DNA of 5,615 nt from Patulibacter sp. (GTDB lineage Bacteria; Actinomycetota; Thermoleophilia; Solirubrobacterales; Solirubrobacteraceae): positions 1 to 5,615 of the forward strand of contig JALRCL010000385.1 of assembly GCA_023268575.1 (NCBI GenBank), in the 5' to 3' direction. This document shows positions 1 through 5,615 of the stretch, in pieces (the stretch's first letter is position 1; the number at the start of each line of letters is the position of its first letter). The position numbers and the translations under genes are program-made. A model generated the notes under the pieces. That model saw only the letters and a list, made by a program, of their open reading frames with translations. It did no database searches and had not been told where the DNA came from.

Positions 1-637
1 TGACGACGGTGCGCGAGCCGTCGGTGACCGCGATGCGCAACCCGACGGTCCGGACCTGATCCGGGGTCGGCAGGCACGGGGCCGGGTTGGGGGTGCCGCT
101 GGTCGGCGCCTGCTGCGGGCAACCGTTCGCGGTGTACGCGGCGTCCGCCGTGGAGGTGACGAGGGTGGGCGCGGTGGTGACGCCGCCGCCGACCATCCGG
201 CCGAAGGTCCAGCCGGTGCCGGTGCCGCAGCTGGCCGGCGCGGCGTACGGCGTCGCCGTCCGCGTCCCGCGCAGGAGGTTCCCGGAGGCGTCGACGCAGT
301 AGACGACCCAGCCGTTCTGCGGCGCGCTGCTCGAGTCGACCACGGTGGCAACCACCAGCTGGGAGCGGCTGAGCTGGACCAGGGGCGTCGTCGCGCCGGC
401 GGTCGCGGTGTACGCCTGGCGCAGGTCGTTCGTCATGACGCGGACGCTGCGTCGGGCCATCTCCTGCGCGTTCGTCAGCCGGCTCGAGGCGTCCGTCGTC
501 CGGCCGAGGACGTCGGAGGCGCCGAGGATCGCCAGCAGGACGATGGTCCCGATCGCCATGGTCACGAGGAGCTCGACGAGGGTGAAGCCCTCGTCGCGGC
601 GCGGGCGGGGAGCGGCGCGGCGGACGGTGGCGCTCAC
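1..637 (-). CDS. PilW-like type IV minor prepilin, second copy (3' end outside window)
   Basis: Probable minor pilin of a type IV pilus or pseudopilus, made as an inner-membrane prepilin. The GTG start at 637 gives a 17-residue Arg-rich leader, then the prepilin peptidase motif EG/FTLVELL (cleavage after G17, Glu+5 = E22) and a hydrophobic helix to about residue 40. The remaining 212 visible residues include NDLRQA (70-75), GWVVYCV (109-115), four cysteines (114, 137, 173, 188) and VRTVGLRI near the end. These blocks and all four cysteines recur in the same order in the PilW-like protein at 3981-4634, so the two are paralogues. From that alignment about 15 codons are missing beyond position 1. 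The start overlaps the upstream stop by 4 nt (GTGA) and lacks a clear Shine-Dalgarno sequence, which suggests coupled translation. Prepilin assignment is firm. The PilW (rather than GspJ) label rests on gene order and N-terminal style. Confidence 0.9.
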   Translation of the reverse strand, partial: MSATVRRAAPRPRRDEGFTLVELLVTMAIGTIVLLAILGASDVLGRTTDASSRLTNAQEMARRSVRVMTNDLRQAYTATAGATTPLVQLSRSQLVVATVVDSSSAPQNGWVVYCVDASGNLLRGTRTATPYAAPASCGTGTGWTFGRMVGGGVTTAPTLVTSTADAAYTANGCPQQAPTSGTPNPAPCLPTPDQVRTVGLRIAVTDGSRTVV

Positions 638-1692
638 GGTCCGACCACCCGCGTCGTGCGGCGGACGGCGGCGGTCTGCCGGATCGTCCGGGGTTGGCCG
701 GTGCCGGTCTCGGTCCACCGGACGGTCGTCTCGACCTTCGTCGTCGTCGCGATGCCGGCGGCGACGTCGAGCGTCTCGTCGCGGAGCTCTGCGGCCGGGC
801 ACAGCCCGATCTGGGCGTTCGCGCCGAGCGTGCCGAGGAGGCCGGTAACGCCCGAGAGCACGCCGCCGACCGTCGGGCCGACCGGTCCGAGGGCGCCGCA
901 GAGCGACGAGACGAGCGGACCCGTCAGGCCGGTGAGGAGGTTCAGCCCCTTCAGCAGGCCATCGACGCAGAGGTCGAGGCCCAGGACGCTCAGGAGCTGG
1001 AGGTTCACGCTGATGTCGTTCAGCGGCAACGCGGCCTGCGCGGCCATGTTCATCCCGGAGGAGAGCGTCAGACCGCACTTCGCGCCGGGCGTCGAACCGT
1101 CGAACTGGCTGCCGCCGGGCACGCTCGTTCCGGTCTCGCTCGCCTTGCGCTGGCAGTCCAGCGTGCCGCGGATCACCGTGTTGTTGATCCGATCCGACGT
1201 CGTGCAGGCGCGGTACGTGATGGTGTAGCGGGTGTTGCCGCGGGTGAGCGCCCAGCTCGAGCGCTTGACGTACGCGTCGCCCACGTCGCTCGTCGTGATC
1301 GCCCCGCTGCTCGCGTCGCCGTCGGGGTCCAGCGCGGCGCGCAGGCGGGTGGCGACCTCGACCTCGGGCCGCGTCGTCGACGACGCGCTGCTGAGGCCGA
1401 CGAGCTCGTTCGTGTCGCTCGCCGTCGTCGTGCCGTCGGCCGCGGTGGTGGTCGTGCGGAGGTACTTCATGCCCGTCGCGCGCTCGACGACCTCGCGGGC
1501 GATGGCCGCGCCGCGGTCGCGCTGCAGCGACGCGCCGGTCGCGGCCGCGCCGCGGTCCATCAGCGCGAGCGTCGCGAAGATCCCCGCGATGAGGATCGTC
1601 GCGGCGACGAGGACCTCGACGAGGGTGAAGCCGCCGTCCTCGCTGCGCAGGCGGCGGGCGACGGACGGCGCGACGGGGGGGCTGCCGGACAC
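634..1692 (-). CDS. PilV-like type IV minor prepilin with six-cysteine Leu/Gly-rich module
   Basis: Intact 352-residue prepilin. The leader of 21 residues ends in DGG and is followed by FTLVEVLVAA (cleavage G21/F22, Glu+5 = E26). The hydrophobic helix runs to about residue 45. A helical stalk follows with AREVVERA at 65-72, a typical PilV/GspI-type motif. The C-terminal part holds TYRACT (159-164) and cysteines at 163, 180, 206, 242, 265 and 298. Between C206 and C298 lies a long stretch rich in Leu, Gly and Val (about 230-290) that is unusual for a pilin head domain. All six cysteines are kept in the truncated paralogue at 4631-5479, so disulfides are likely. The GTG at 1692 is preceded by GGGAG at short spacing, and it opens a new cistron after a 132-bp gap. 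The stop overlaps the start of the next PilW-like gene. Family assignment is strong; the role of the Leu/Gly stretch is unknown. Confidence 0.9.
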   Translation of the reverse strand: MSGSPPVAPSVARRLRSEDGGFTLVEVLVAATILIAGIFATLALMDRGAAATGASLQRDRGAAIAREVVERATGMKYLRTTTTAADGTTTASDTNELVGLSSASSTTRPEVEVATRLRAALDPDGDASSGAITTSDVGDAYVKRSSWALTRGNTRYTITYRACTTSDRINNTVIRGTLDCQRKASETGTSVPGGSQFDGSTPGAKCGLTLSSGMNMAAQAALPLNDISVNLQLLSVLGLDLCVDGLLKGLNLLTGLTGPLVSSLCGALGPVGPTVGGVLSGVTGLLGTLGANAQIGLCPAAELRDETLDVAAGIATTTKVETTVRWTETGTGQPRTIRQTAAVRRTTRVVGP

Positions 1693-1696
1693 GGGA

Positions 1697-1701
1697 CTCC
1701 C
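1697..1701 (-). promoter_or_regulatory. Likely ribosome binding site of the intact PilV-like gene
   Basis: GGGAG on the minus strand ends 4 nt before the GTG at 1692. The spacing is a little short but it is the only purine-rich Shine-Dalgarno candidate near this start. The ATG at 1703-1701 is in another frame, so it does not compete as the start of this gene. Confidence 0.4.
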
Positions 1702-1748
1702 ATCGACCCGTGGCCGGCCGGCGGCCCTGACGGAGGCCCTGCGCTGGA

Positions 1749-1762
1749 CGATCGTACGATCG
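1749..1762. promoter_or_regulatory. Perfect 14-bp palindrome in the gap before the second pilin cassette
   Basis: CGATCGTACGATCG reads identically on both strands. It lies 57-70 bp upstream of the GTG at 1692, in the only non-coding gap between pilin genes. On the minus strand TACGAT (1756-1751) could serve as a -10 element, but no good -35 was found at about 17 bp spacing. It may be an operator over a promoter for the second cassette. A chance palindrome built from repeated CGATCG cannot be excluded. Confidence 0.3.
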
Positions 1763-1791
1763 AGCTACAGCGGTCGGAGGGCTCGGCAGGA

Positions 1792-1816
1792 CCGTCCGAC
1801 GGACTCCGCCGGACGG
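1792..1816 (-). terminator. Possible GC-rich hairpin terminator after the PilX-like gene
   Basis: On the minus strand, CCGTCCG and CGGACGG form a 7-bp inverted repeat with an 11-nt loop, beginning 8 nt after the stop at 1825. There is no U-tract behind it, so classical intrinsic termination is doubtful. U-less GC-rich hairpins are often proposed as terminators in actinobacteria. It may instead attenuate transcription between the two cassettes. Confidence 0.35.
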
Positions 1817-1824
1817 CGTCCCGG

Positions 1825-3984
1825 TCAGTCGGCGGGTCGCGCAGCGCGGAACGTCCCCGGCACGCGCACGAGCCCGTTCGGCACGTCGACCTGCGAGCGG
1901 CTGATGACCGCGAGGTCGCGTTCCACCATCGTCCGGTTGCTGAAGACGTTCGCGACCATGTTCAGGAGGTCGACGACCGTCGGCTCGTTGCCGATCAGCG
2001 TGCCGAGCGACGAGAGCACGCTCGAGGCAGCCGGGATCTGGAACGACGTCGGCACCGTCGCGCCGCTCCCGGCGATCTCCTGCGCGGTGGCCAGGCGCCA
2101 GTCGTAGGCCGGGCTCAGCAGACCGGCCGTCTTGCGCACCCAGACCTTCGCGTCCGTGATCGGCACCGTGCCGCCGACCTTCGACACGTCGAGGAGCCGC
2201 ACCGGTGCCTGCTGCGTGATGAGCGCCGTGTTGAAGAGCCGGCAGGCCTGGTCGTAGGTCGTCGGCGCCGCGGAGTTGGACTGCGGGGTGACGCCGGACG
2301 GGAGGATCTGCGTCGAGACGGTGCCGGCGACGAGCGAGCCGACGAGCTGCAGCACGCCGTTGAGCAGTCCGGTGACCGCGTTCAGCAATGGCGTGACGAT
2401 CGGCACGCCGCCGTTGCTGATGTTGCAGACCTGGCTGTCGACGATCGCGTCGGCGCGCTGCACGAGGTTGCCGAGCACGCGGGTGATCTCGTTGCCGACC
2501 GTCGCCTCGTTGGCGACGGTCGCGGGGTAGAGGCCGACCTGGCTGTAGGCGCCGTCGGCCCAGACGGCGCCGAGGACCGAGCCTTGCTGCTCGATCCGGG
2601 CGACCTCGCGCGGCTTGCCGTTCGGGCGCGAGGCGCGGCGGATCGCCACCGTGCAGGACGACGGCCGCGGGGCGGCGTCGCACTCGTTGCGGTTCAGCAG
2701 GTAGAGCAGCGCCTCGATCCGTCCGCGGACCACGACCCGCCCGCGGGCGACGACGACCGCCTTCGCCTGGACGGTGCGGCCGGCCGGGATCTGGCAGTAC
2801 TGCTCGCCGTCGCCGACCTGCGCGATGTAGAGCACCCGGCTCGTGGTGACGGTGCTCCAGTCGACCGCGCACTCCGGGGCGGTCGCGGGATCGGTCGAAC
2901 CGGCGATCGGCGCGAGGTAGGCCGTCGTGCGGGCGTCCGTCGCCGAGAGGGGCAGCAGCGCGGTGCTGCGGTACGCGTCCTGGACGATCGTCGGCGCCAT
3001 CGCGAACGTGTCGAGGGCGGTGAAGCGGTTCAGGCCGAGGTTCAGGCCGCTCGGCCCGAGCAGGGCGTCCAGGCTCGTGCGCTGTGCGATGCCGTCGAGG
3101 CCGGAGAACATCCCGCCGAGGCAGAGCCCGAGGTTCAGCGACGCCGGGTCGATCTGCAGGTTCGTCGTGTCCTCGAGGCCGTTGAGCAGCCCGCATCGCA
3201 CGCCGATGCGCGCCGCGTCGTCCTCGATGAGCTGCCGGTTGTTGACGCCGAGCACCTTCCCGATCGCGCCGTCGAGCACGATCGAGCTGCGGCTCAGGTC
3301 GCGAAAGAGCTGGGCGGCCTGGGTGCCGAGGTCGCTGGAGAACGTGCCGGTGCCGATGGCGAACGTCGTCGGCGGGACGAACGGCGTGGCGCCCTGGCGG
3401 ACCTTCTCGGCGACGGCGCGGACGCGCACCGAGCGCCCCTGGGCGTCGCGGACGCGCGCCTGCGCGCGGACCCAGAGCGACCGCCGGCCGTTGATCGTGC
3501 CCGTCGTCCCGGTGCGGGAGAGGACGGCGTCGGTGTACGGGCCGTCGGTGCCGCTGCCCGTGTCGGTCGTGGGGCAGACCGTCGAGCTCCAGGCCACCGT
3601 GCGGCCGGCGCGGGCGTAGGTCGTCGTCGCCTGGGCGTCCTGGAAGGACCGCTGGACCTCGCGGGCGATCGCCGCGCGCAGTCGGGCGTCGTCGGTCGTC
3701 CCCGGCGTGGGGGCCGTGGCGAGGTCGCCGGTCACGACGTGGCAGCCGGTGCCGGTCCACCACGCGTCGGCGTCCGGCAGGGCGAGGACGTTCGCGGTCG
3801 CGGCCTTCACGCCCTCCGCGAGGACCTGCGTCGCGTCGAGGTCGCGCTGCTCGCCCGCGGCGCGGATCTGGCGCTCGACGAGCAGGAGCATGGCGAACGC
3901 GAGGCCGAGGGAGACGGCGAGGAACGCCATCACCGGCACGAGCACGAAGCCGTGGGTGGCGCGGAGGCGGGGACGAGCGCTCAC
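1825..3984 (-). CDS. Large PilX/GspK-like minor prepilin without Glu+5
   Basis: The GTG at 3984 overlaps the upstream stop (GTGA) and gives 719 residues. The leader ends THG at 10-12 and is followed by FVLVPVMAFLAVSLGLAF and a hydrophobic helix to residue 36, then VERQI. Pro occupies mature position 5 where most pilins have Glu. Loss of Glu+5 is known for GspK and common in PilX-type proteins, which cap or initiate the fibre. At 719 residues it is far longer than a typical PilX (about 150-200) or GspK (about 300). It has ten cysteines (81, 137, 264, 288, 372, 397, 435, 444, 520, 581). Residues 264-300 resemble the cysteine/Leu-rich module of the PilV-like proteins. Another hydrophobic stretch (529-553) lies between C520 and C581. 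Beta-rich repeats around 404-425 and GAVWADG (472-478) recall right-handed beta-helix domains of actinobacterial PilX-like proteins, but this is inference. The frame stays open upstream of 3984, but that part overlaps the PilW-like gene and has no pilin features. Confidence 0.85.
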   Translation of the reverse strand: MSARPRLRATHGFVLVPVMAFLAVSLGLAFAMLLLVERQIRAAGEQRDLDATQVLAEGVKAATANVLALPDADAWWTGTGCHVVTGDLATAPTPGTTDDARLRAAIAREVQRSFQDAQATTTYARAGRTVAWSSTVCPTTDTGSGTDGPYTDAVLSRTGTTGTINGRRSLWVRAQARVRDAQGRSVRVRAVAEKVRQGATPFVPPTTFAIGTGTFSSDLGTQAAQLFRDLSRSSIVLDGAIGKVLGVNNRQLIEDDAARIGVRCGLLNGLEDTTNLQIDPASLNLGLCLGGMFSGLDGIAQRTSLDALLGPSGLNLGLNRFTALDTFAMAPTIVQDAYRSTALLPLSATDARTTAYLAPIAGSTDPATAPECAVDWSTVTTSRVLYIAQVGDGEQYCQIPAGRTVQAKAVVVARGRVVVRGRIEALLYLLNRNECDAAPRPSSCTVAIRRASRPNGKPREVARIEQQGSVLGAVWADGAYSQVGLYPATVANEATVGNEITRVLGNLVQRADAIVDSQVCNISNGGVPIVTPLLNAVTGLLNGVLQLVGSLVAGTVSTQILPSGVTPQSNSAAPTTYDQACRLFNTALITQQAPVRLLDVSKVGGTVPITDAKVWVRKTAGLLSPAYDWRLATAQEIAGSGATVPTSFQIPAASSVLSSLGTLIGNEPTVVDLLNMVANVFSNRTMVERDLAVISRSQVDVPNGLVRVPGTFRAARPAD

Positions 3985-4634
3985 GGGCGGTTCCGCAGCC
4001 CGACGGTTCCGGTCTGGTCGATGGTGCGGCCACGGCCGCCGGCGTCGCGGGCCTGCAGGCGCAGCCGGATCCCGATCGCCCGGACGGTCGTCGCCGGGGG
4101 CGGGCAGGTCCCGGTCGTGCCGAAGCAGGCGTCCGACGTGAACGAGAAGACGGCACCGGGGACGAGGTCGCCCGCGACGATCGTCGCGGAGACCCAGCCG
4201 AGCGCCGGATCGGTCGTGGTCGTCGTCGCGCACGTCCCGGGCGTTCCCGGCCAGGCGGCGGCGTACCGGCGAGCCGCCACGAGCGATCGACCGTCGGCGG
4301 TCACGCAGTAGCGCAGCCATCCGGCCCGGGGCGTCGCGGTGCCGTCGTCGAGCCAGGCGGCCGCGACGAGGTCGCCCGTCGCGCTCGTGCTCGTGTGGTC
4401 GATCGGGGTGGTCTCGCCGCTCGGCACGCGCGCCTGACGCAGGTCGTCGACGAGCTGCCGCAGGGTGGCGCGCGCGGTCTCCTCGCCGATCGGGGCGCGC
4501 GCTGTGGCCGACGAGGTGCCGGAGAAGACATCGAGCGCTCCGAGGACCGCCAGCAGCACGACGACCGCCAGCGACGAGGCCACCAGCAGCTCCGCGAGCG
4601 CGAAGCCGCCGTCAGGCTGGCGGCGACCGCTCAC
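3981..4634 (-). CDS. PilW-like type IV minor prepilin, first copy
   Basis: A 217-residue prepilin starting at the GTG at 4634, which overlaps the stop of the PilV-like gene by 4 nt. The leader has 10 residues and ends in DGG. The mature protein begins FALAELLVAS (cleavage G10/F11, Glu+5 = E15), with a hydrophobic helix to about residue 34. The head domain has DDLRQA (63-68), GWLRYCV (105-111), cysteines at 110, 135, 170 and 177, and VRAIGIRL near residue 190. The same blocks and cysteines occur in the PilW-like protein at 1-637, with low identity between them, so the duplication is old. The paired cysteines suggest up to two disulfides in the exported head. It likely sits between the PilV-like and PilX-like subunits in a tip complex, as GspJ does between GspI and GspK. 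The stop overlaps the GTG of the PilX-like gene. The frame stays open far upstream of 4634, but that region is covered by the PilV-like gene and lacks prepilin features. Confidence 0.9.
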   Translation of the reverse strand: MSGRRQPDGGFALAELLVASSLAVVVLLAVLGALDVFSGTSSATARAPIGEETARATLRQLVDDLRQARVPSGETTPIDHTSTSATGDLVAAAWLDDGTATPRAGWLRYCVTADGRSLVAARRYAAAWPGTPGTCATTTTTDPALGWVSATIVAGDLVPGAVFSFTSDACFGTTGTCPPPATTVRAIGIRLRLQARDAGGRGRTIDQTGTVGLRNRP

Positions 4635-5479
4635 GTGCCCGACCGCCGGATCAGCGCGCGCTCGACGACGCGCGTGGGGGAGACGGCGCCCGGCGGCGTC
4701 CACGAGACCGTCGTCACGACCTCGGTGGAGCTCGCGAGGTCGTCGGCGAAGCCCGGCCCCGCGGTGCCGTCCGGCTTCGGGCAGACGGAGAGGGCGATGT
4801 CGGAGCCCAGCGCGCCGAGCGCTCCGCGCAAGAGTCCCTGGACGGTGTTCAGCGCGTAGCCGGCGTCGCCGAGGACCGTGCACAGCGGCGTGACGAGCGC
4901 GCTGAGGTTCAACGCGCCGAGCGTGCCGGTGACGCACGCCTGCACGCCGAGGAGGTTCAGGAGCTGGACCTGCGCCACGACGTCGTCGGGGTTGGTGACC
5001 TGCTGCAGCGCGTTCGGGTTCATGAGCGCCAGCGAGCAGCTCCCGGAGGTCTGGGTGCCCGGCGGCGGCGTGACGGCGGTCCGATCGCAGTCGTAGGGCC
5101 CGAGCAGCTGGACGTGGTTCGACGTCGCCGAGCGGGTGCAGGCGCGGTAGGTGACGGTGAAGGTCGTGCCCCCGCGGGTGAGGCGCCACTCGGCCGTGGT
5201 GCGCCACGGCTCGGTGGCGGACGCGATCGGGGTCGAGGTGCCCTGGATGACGGGGGCCTGCGAAGCCGGGGCACCCGGGTCCATCGACGCCCACAGCCGG
5301 TCGGCCGGGGTCCGGGGCGCGGTGGCGCTCACGTCGGTGAGGTCGTTGCGCAGGACGTCGTAGCGCAGGCTCTGCGCGCGCTCGAGCACCTCGCGAGCGA
5401 CGCCGTTGGCCGTGTCGCGGCGCAGGTTCTCCGTCGTCGTGCGCATCCCGCCCTCGAGCAGGGGGAGCAGGGCGAGCAC
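4631..5479 (-). CDS. PilV-like minor prepilin, N-terminus missing at a junction
   Basis: This frame aligns with the intact PilV-like protein (634-1692) from about mature residue 16 to the C-terminus. Shared blocks are LLPLLEGG versus TLALMDRG, AREVLERA versus AREVVERA, LTRGGTTFTVTYRACT versus LTRGNTRYTITYRACT, and a VTTVSW-type ending. All six cysteines are conserved (codons starting at 5140, 5089, 5038, 4936, 4882 and 4783, reading leftwards). The Leu/Gly-rich hydrophobic stretch lies between the third and sixth. The leader, cleavage site, Glu+5 and the first half of the helix are absent. None of the three minus-strand frames to the right of 5480 encodes a prepilin N-terminus, so a frameshift is not the explanation. 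The frame remains open to the window edge with a possible GTG at 5560, but codon use there is poor and the residues do not look like a pilin. As it stands the product could not be processed or assembled. It is either an assembly artefact or a truncated gene. Confidence 0.8.
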   Translation of the reverse strand: MLALLPLLEGGMRTTTENLRRDTANGVAREVLERAQSLRYDVLRNDLTDVSATAPRTPADRLWASMDPGAPASQAPVIQGTSTPIASATEPWRTTAEWRLTRGGTTFTVTYRACTRSATSNHVQLLGPYDCDRTAVTPPPGTQTSGSCSLALMNPNALQQVTNPDDVVAQVQLLNLLGVQACVTGTLGALNLSALVTPLCTVLGDAGYALNTVQGLLRGALGALGSDIALSVCPKPDGTAGPGFADDLASSTEVVTTVSWTPPGAVSPTRVVERALIRRSGT

Positions 5480-5490
5480 TACTCCAAGCG
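5470..5490. other. Breakpoint between pilin cluster and unrelated sequence
   Basis: Minus-strand similarity to the PilV family ends at about 5477-5482, and plus-strand coding character begins at the same place. No inverted repeat, direct repeat, tRNA or transposase signature is visible at the join. Two coding sequences facing away from each other and abutting without any promoter space are not a natural gene arrangement. A chimeric contig, a deletion or an inversion are the candidates. Confidence 0.6.
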
Positions 5491-5615
5491 GGTCCTGTGG
5501 ACGCCGGAGATCGAAGAGGCGCTGGGTCGGTTCCTCGTCCGCATGACCGATGCGCGCCACCGGAGCGCGGAGGCGAAGGGGCTCCCGCGCTTCTACGCCA
5601 TGCGCCGCTTCGTCG
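5474..5615 (+). CDS. Fragment of an unidentified protein, partial at both ends
   Basis: The plus-strand frame starting at GAG 5474 reads about 47 residues (EHYSKRVLWTPEIEEALGRF, then FLVRMTDARH, ending FYAMRRFV) and leaves the window. Only three of about 47 codons end in A or T, against roughly 14 in the opposite open frame. The residue mix (Trp, Tyr, Phe and a charged helix) is that of an ordinary soluble protein. I do not recognise the family. An ATG at 5543 could be a start, but the coding character extends upstream of it to the breakpoint, so the true N-terminus is probably missing. Nothing links it to pilus biology. Confidence 0.5.

Noticed and set aside
1712..1735. GGCCGGCCGG-type self-complementary run as a regulatory hairpin
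   Set aside because: Short GC self-complementary runs are expected by chance at this base composition, and no convincing stem and loop or conserved context is visible.
694..4311. A plus-strand open frame of 1205 codons covering most of the window
   Set aside because: It is antisense to three well-supported prepilin genes, is dominated by Arg, Asp, Ala and Gly with no domain, and is the usual stop-poor shadow in very GC-rich coding DNA.
3985..4320. N-terminal extension of the PilX-like gene to an earlier start at 4320
   Set aside because: The extension overlaps the PilW-like gene, is Arg/Asp/Pro-rich, and would bury the prepilin leader. The GTG at 3984 matches the overlap pattern of the other junctions.
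4635..5294. N-terminal extension of the first PilW-like gene to 5294
   Set aside because: It lies wholly inside the PilV-like gene in another frame and is His/Arg/Pro-rich. The leader and cleavage site begin immediately after GTG 4634.
4631..5479. The N-terminus-less PilV copy as a silent cassette for gene conversion, as in Neisseria pilS
   Set aside because: Identity with the intact copy is too low and patchy for homologous exchange, and the gene is coupled to a downstream PilW-like gene like an ordinary operon member.
5480..5614. Minus-strand continuation of the truncated PilV-like frame as a real N-terminus
   Set aside because: About 14 of 47 codons end in A or T, unlike the rest of the window, and no prepilin leader is present. 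The plus strand is the better coding candidate there.

Overview
The window is very GC-rich, uses GTG starts with GC-rich third codon positions, and encodes a cluster of type IV pilus minor prepilins read leftwards on the minus strand. Base composition, Ala/Thr/Arg-rich proteins and this style of multi-pilin cluster suggest a high-GC actinobacterium. The class Thermoleophilia (Solirubrobacterales such as Patulibacter or Conexibacter) is a reasonable guess, but nothing here proves a genus.

Layout in the direction of transcription (right to left). (1) 5479-4631: a PilV-like prepilin whose first part (leader, cleavage site, Glu+5 and the first half of the N-terminal helix) is missing. At about 5477-5482 the sequence switches abruptly to an unrelated fragment that looks coding on the plus strand (5474-5615). 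(2) 4634-3981: a PilW-like prepilin. (3) 3984-1825: a 719-residue PilX/GspK-like prepilin without Glu+5. (4) 1824-1693: a 132-bp gap with a GC-rich hairpin just after the stop and a perfect 14-bp palindrome that could lie in a promoter. (5) 1692-634: a second, intact PilV-like prepilin. (6) 637-1: a second PilW-like prepilin, which leaves the window perhaps 15 codons before its end.

The gene order is therefore PilV-PilW-PilX followed by PilV-PilW, two paralogous minor-pilin cassettes. The three gene junctions inside the cassettes all have the same 4-nt GTGA start/stop overlap, so the products are probably made by coupled translation in fixed proportions. By analogy with PilV/W/X and GspI/J/K, they should be processed by a prepilin peptidase and form a tip or priming complex of a type IV pilus or pseudopilus.

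The most unusual observation is a cysteine-bracketed, Leu/Gly-rich hydrophobic module. It appears in both PilV paralogues, where all six cysteines are conserved, and in recognisable form in the giant PilX-like protein. The right-hand junction is either an assembly or amplification chimera or a real rearrangement, and should be resolved before the right edge is interpreted. No RNA genes, CRISPR, insertion sequence or attachment site were seen.
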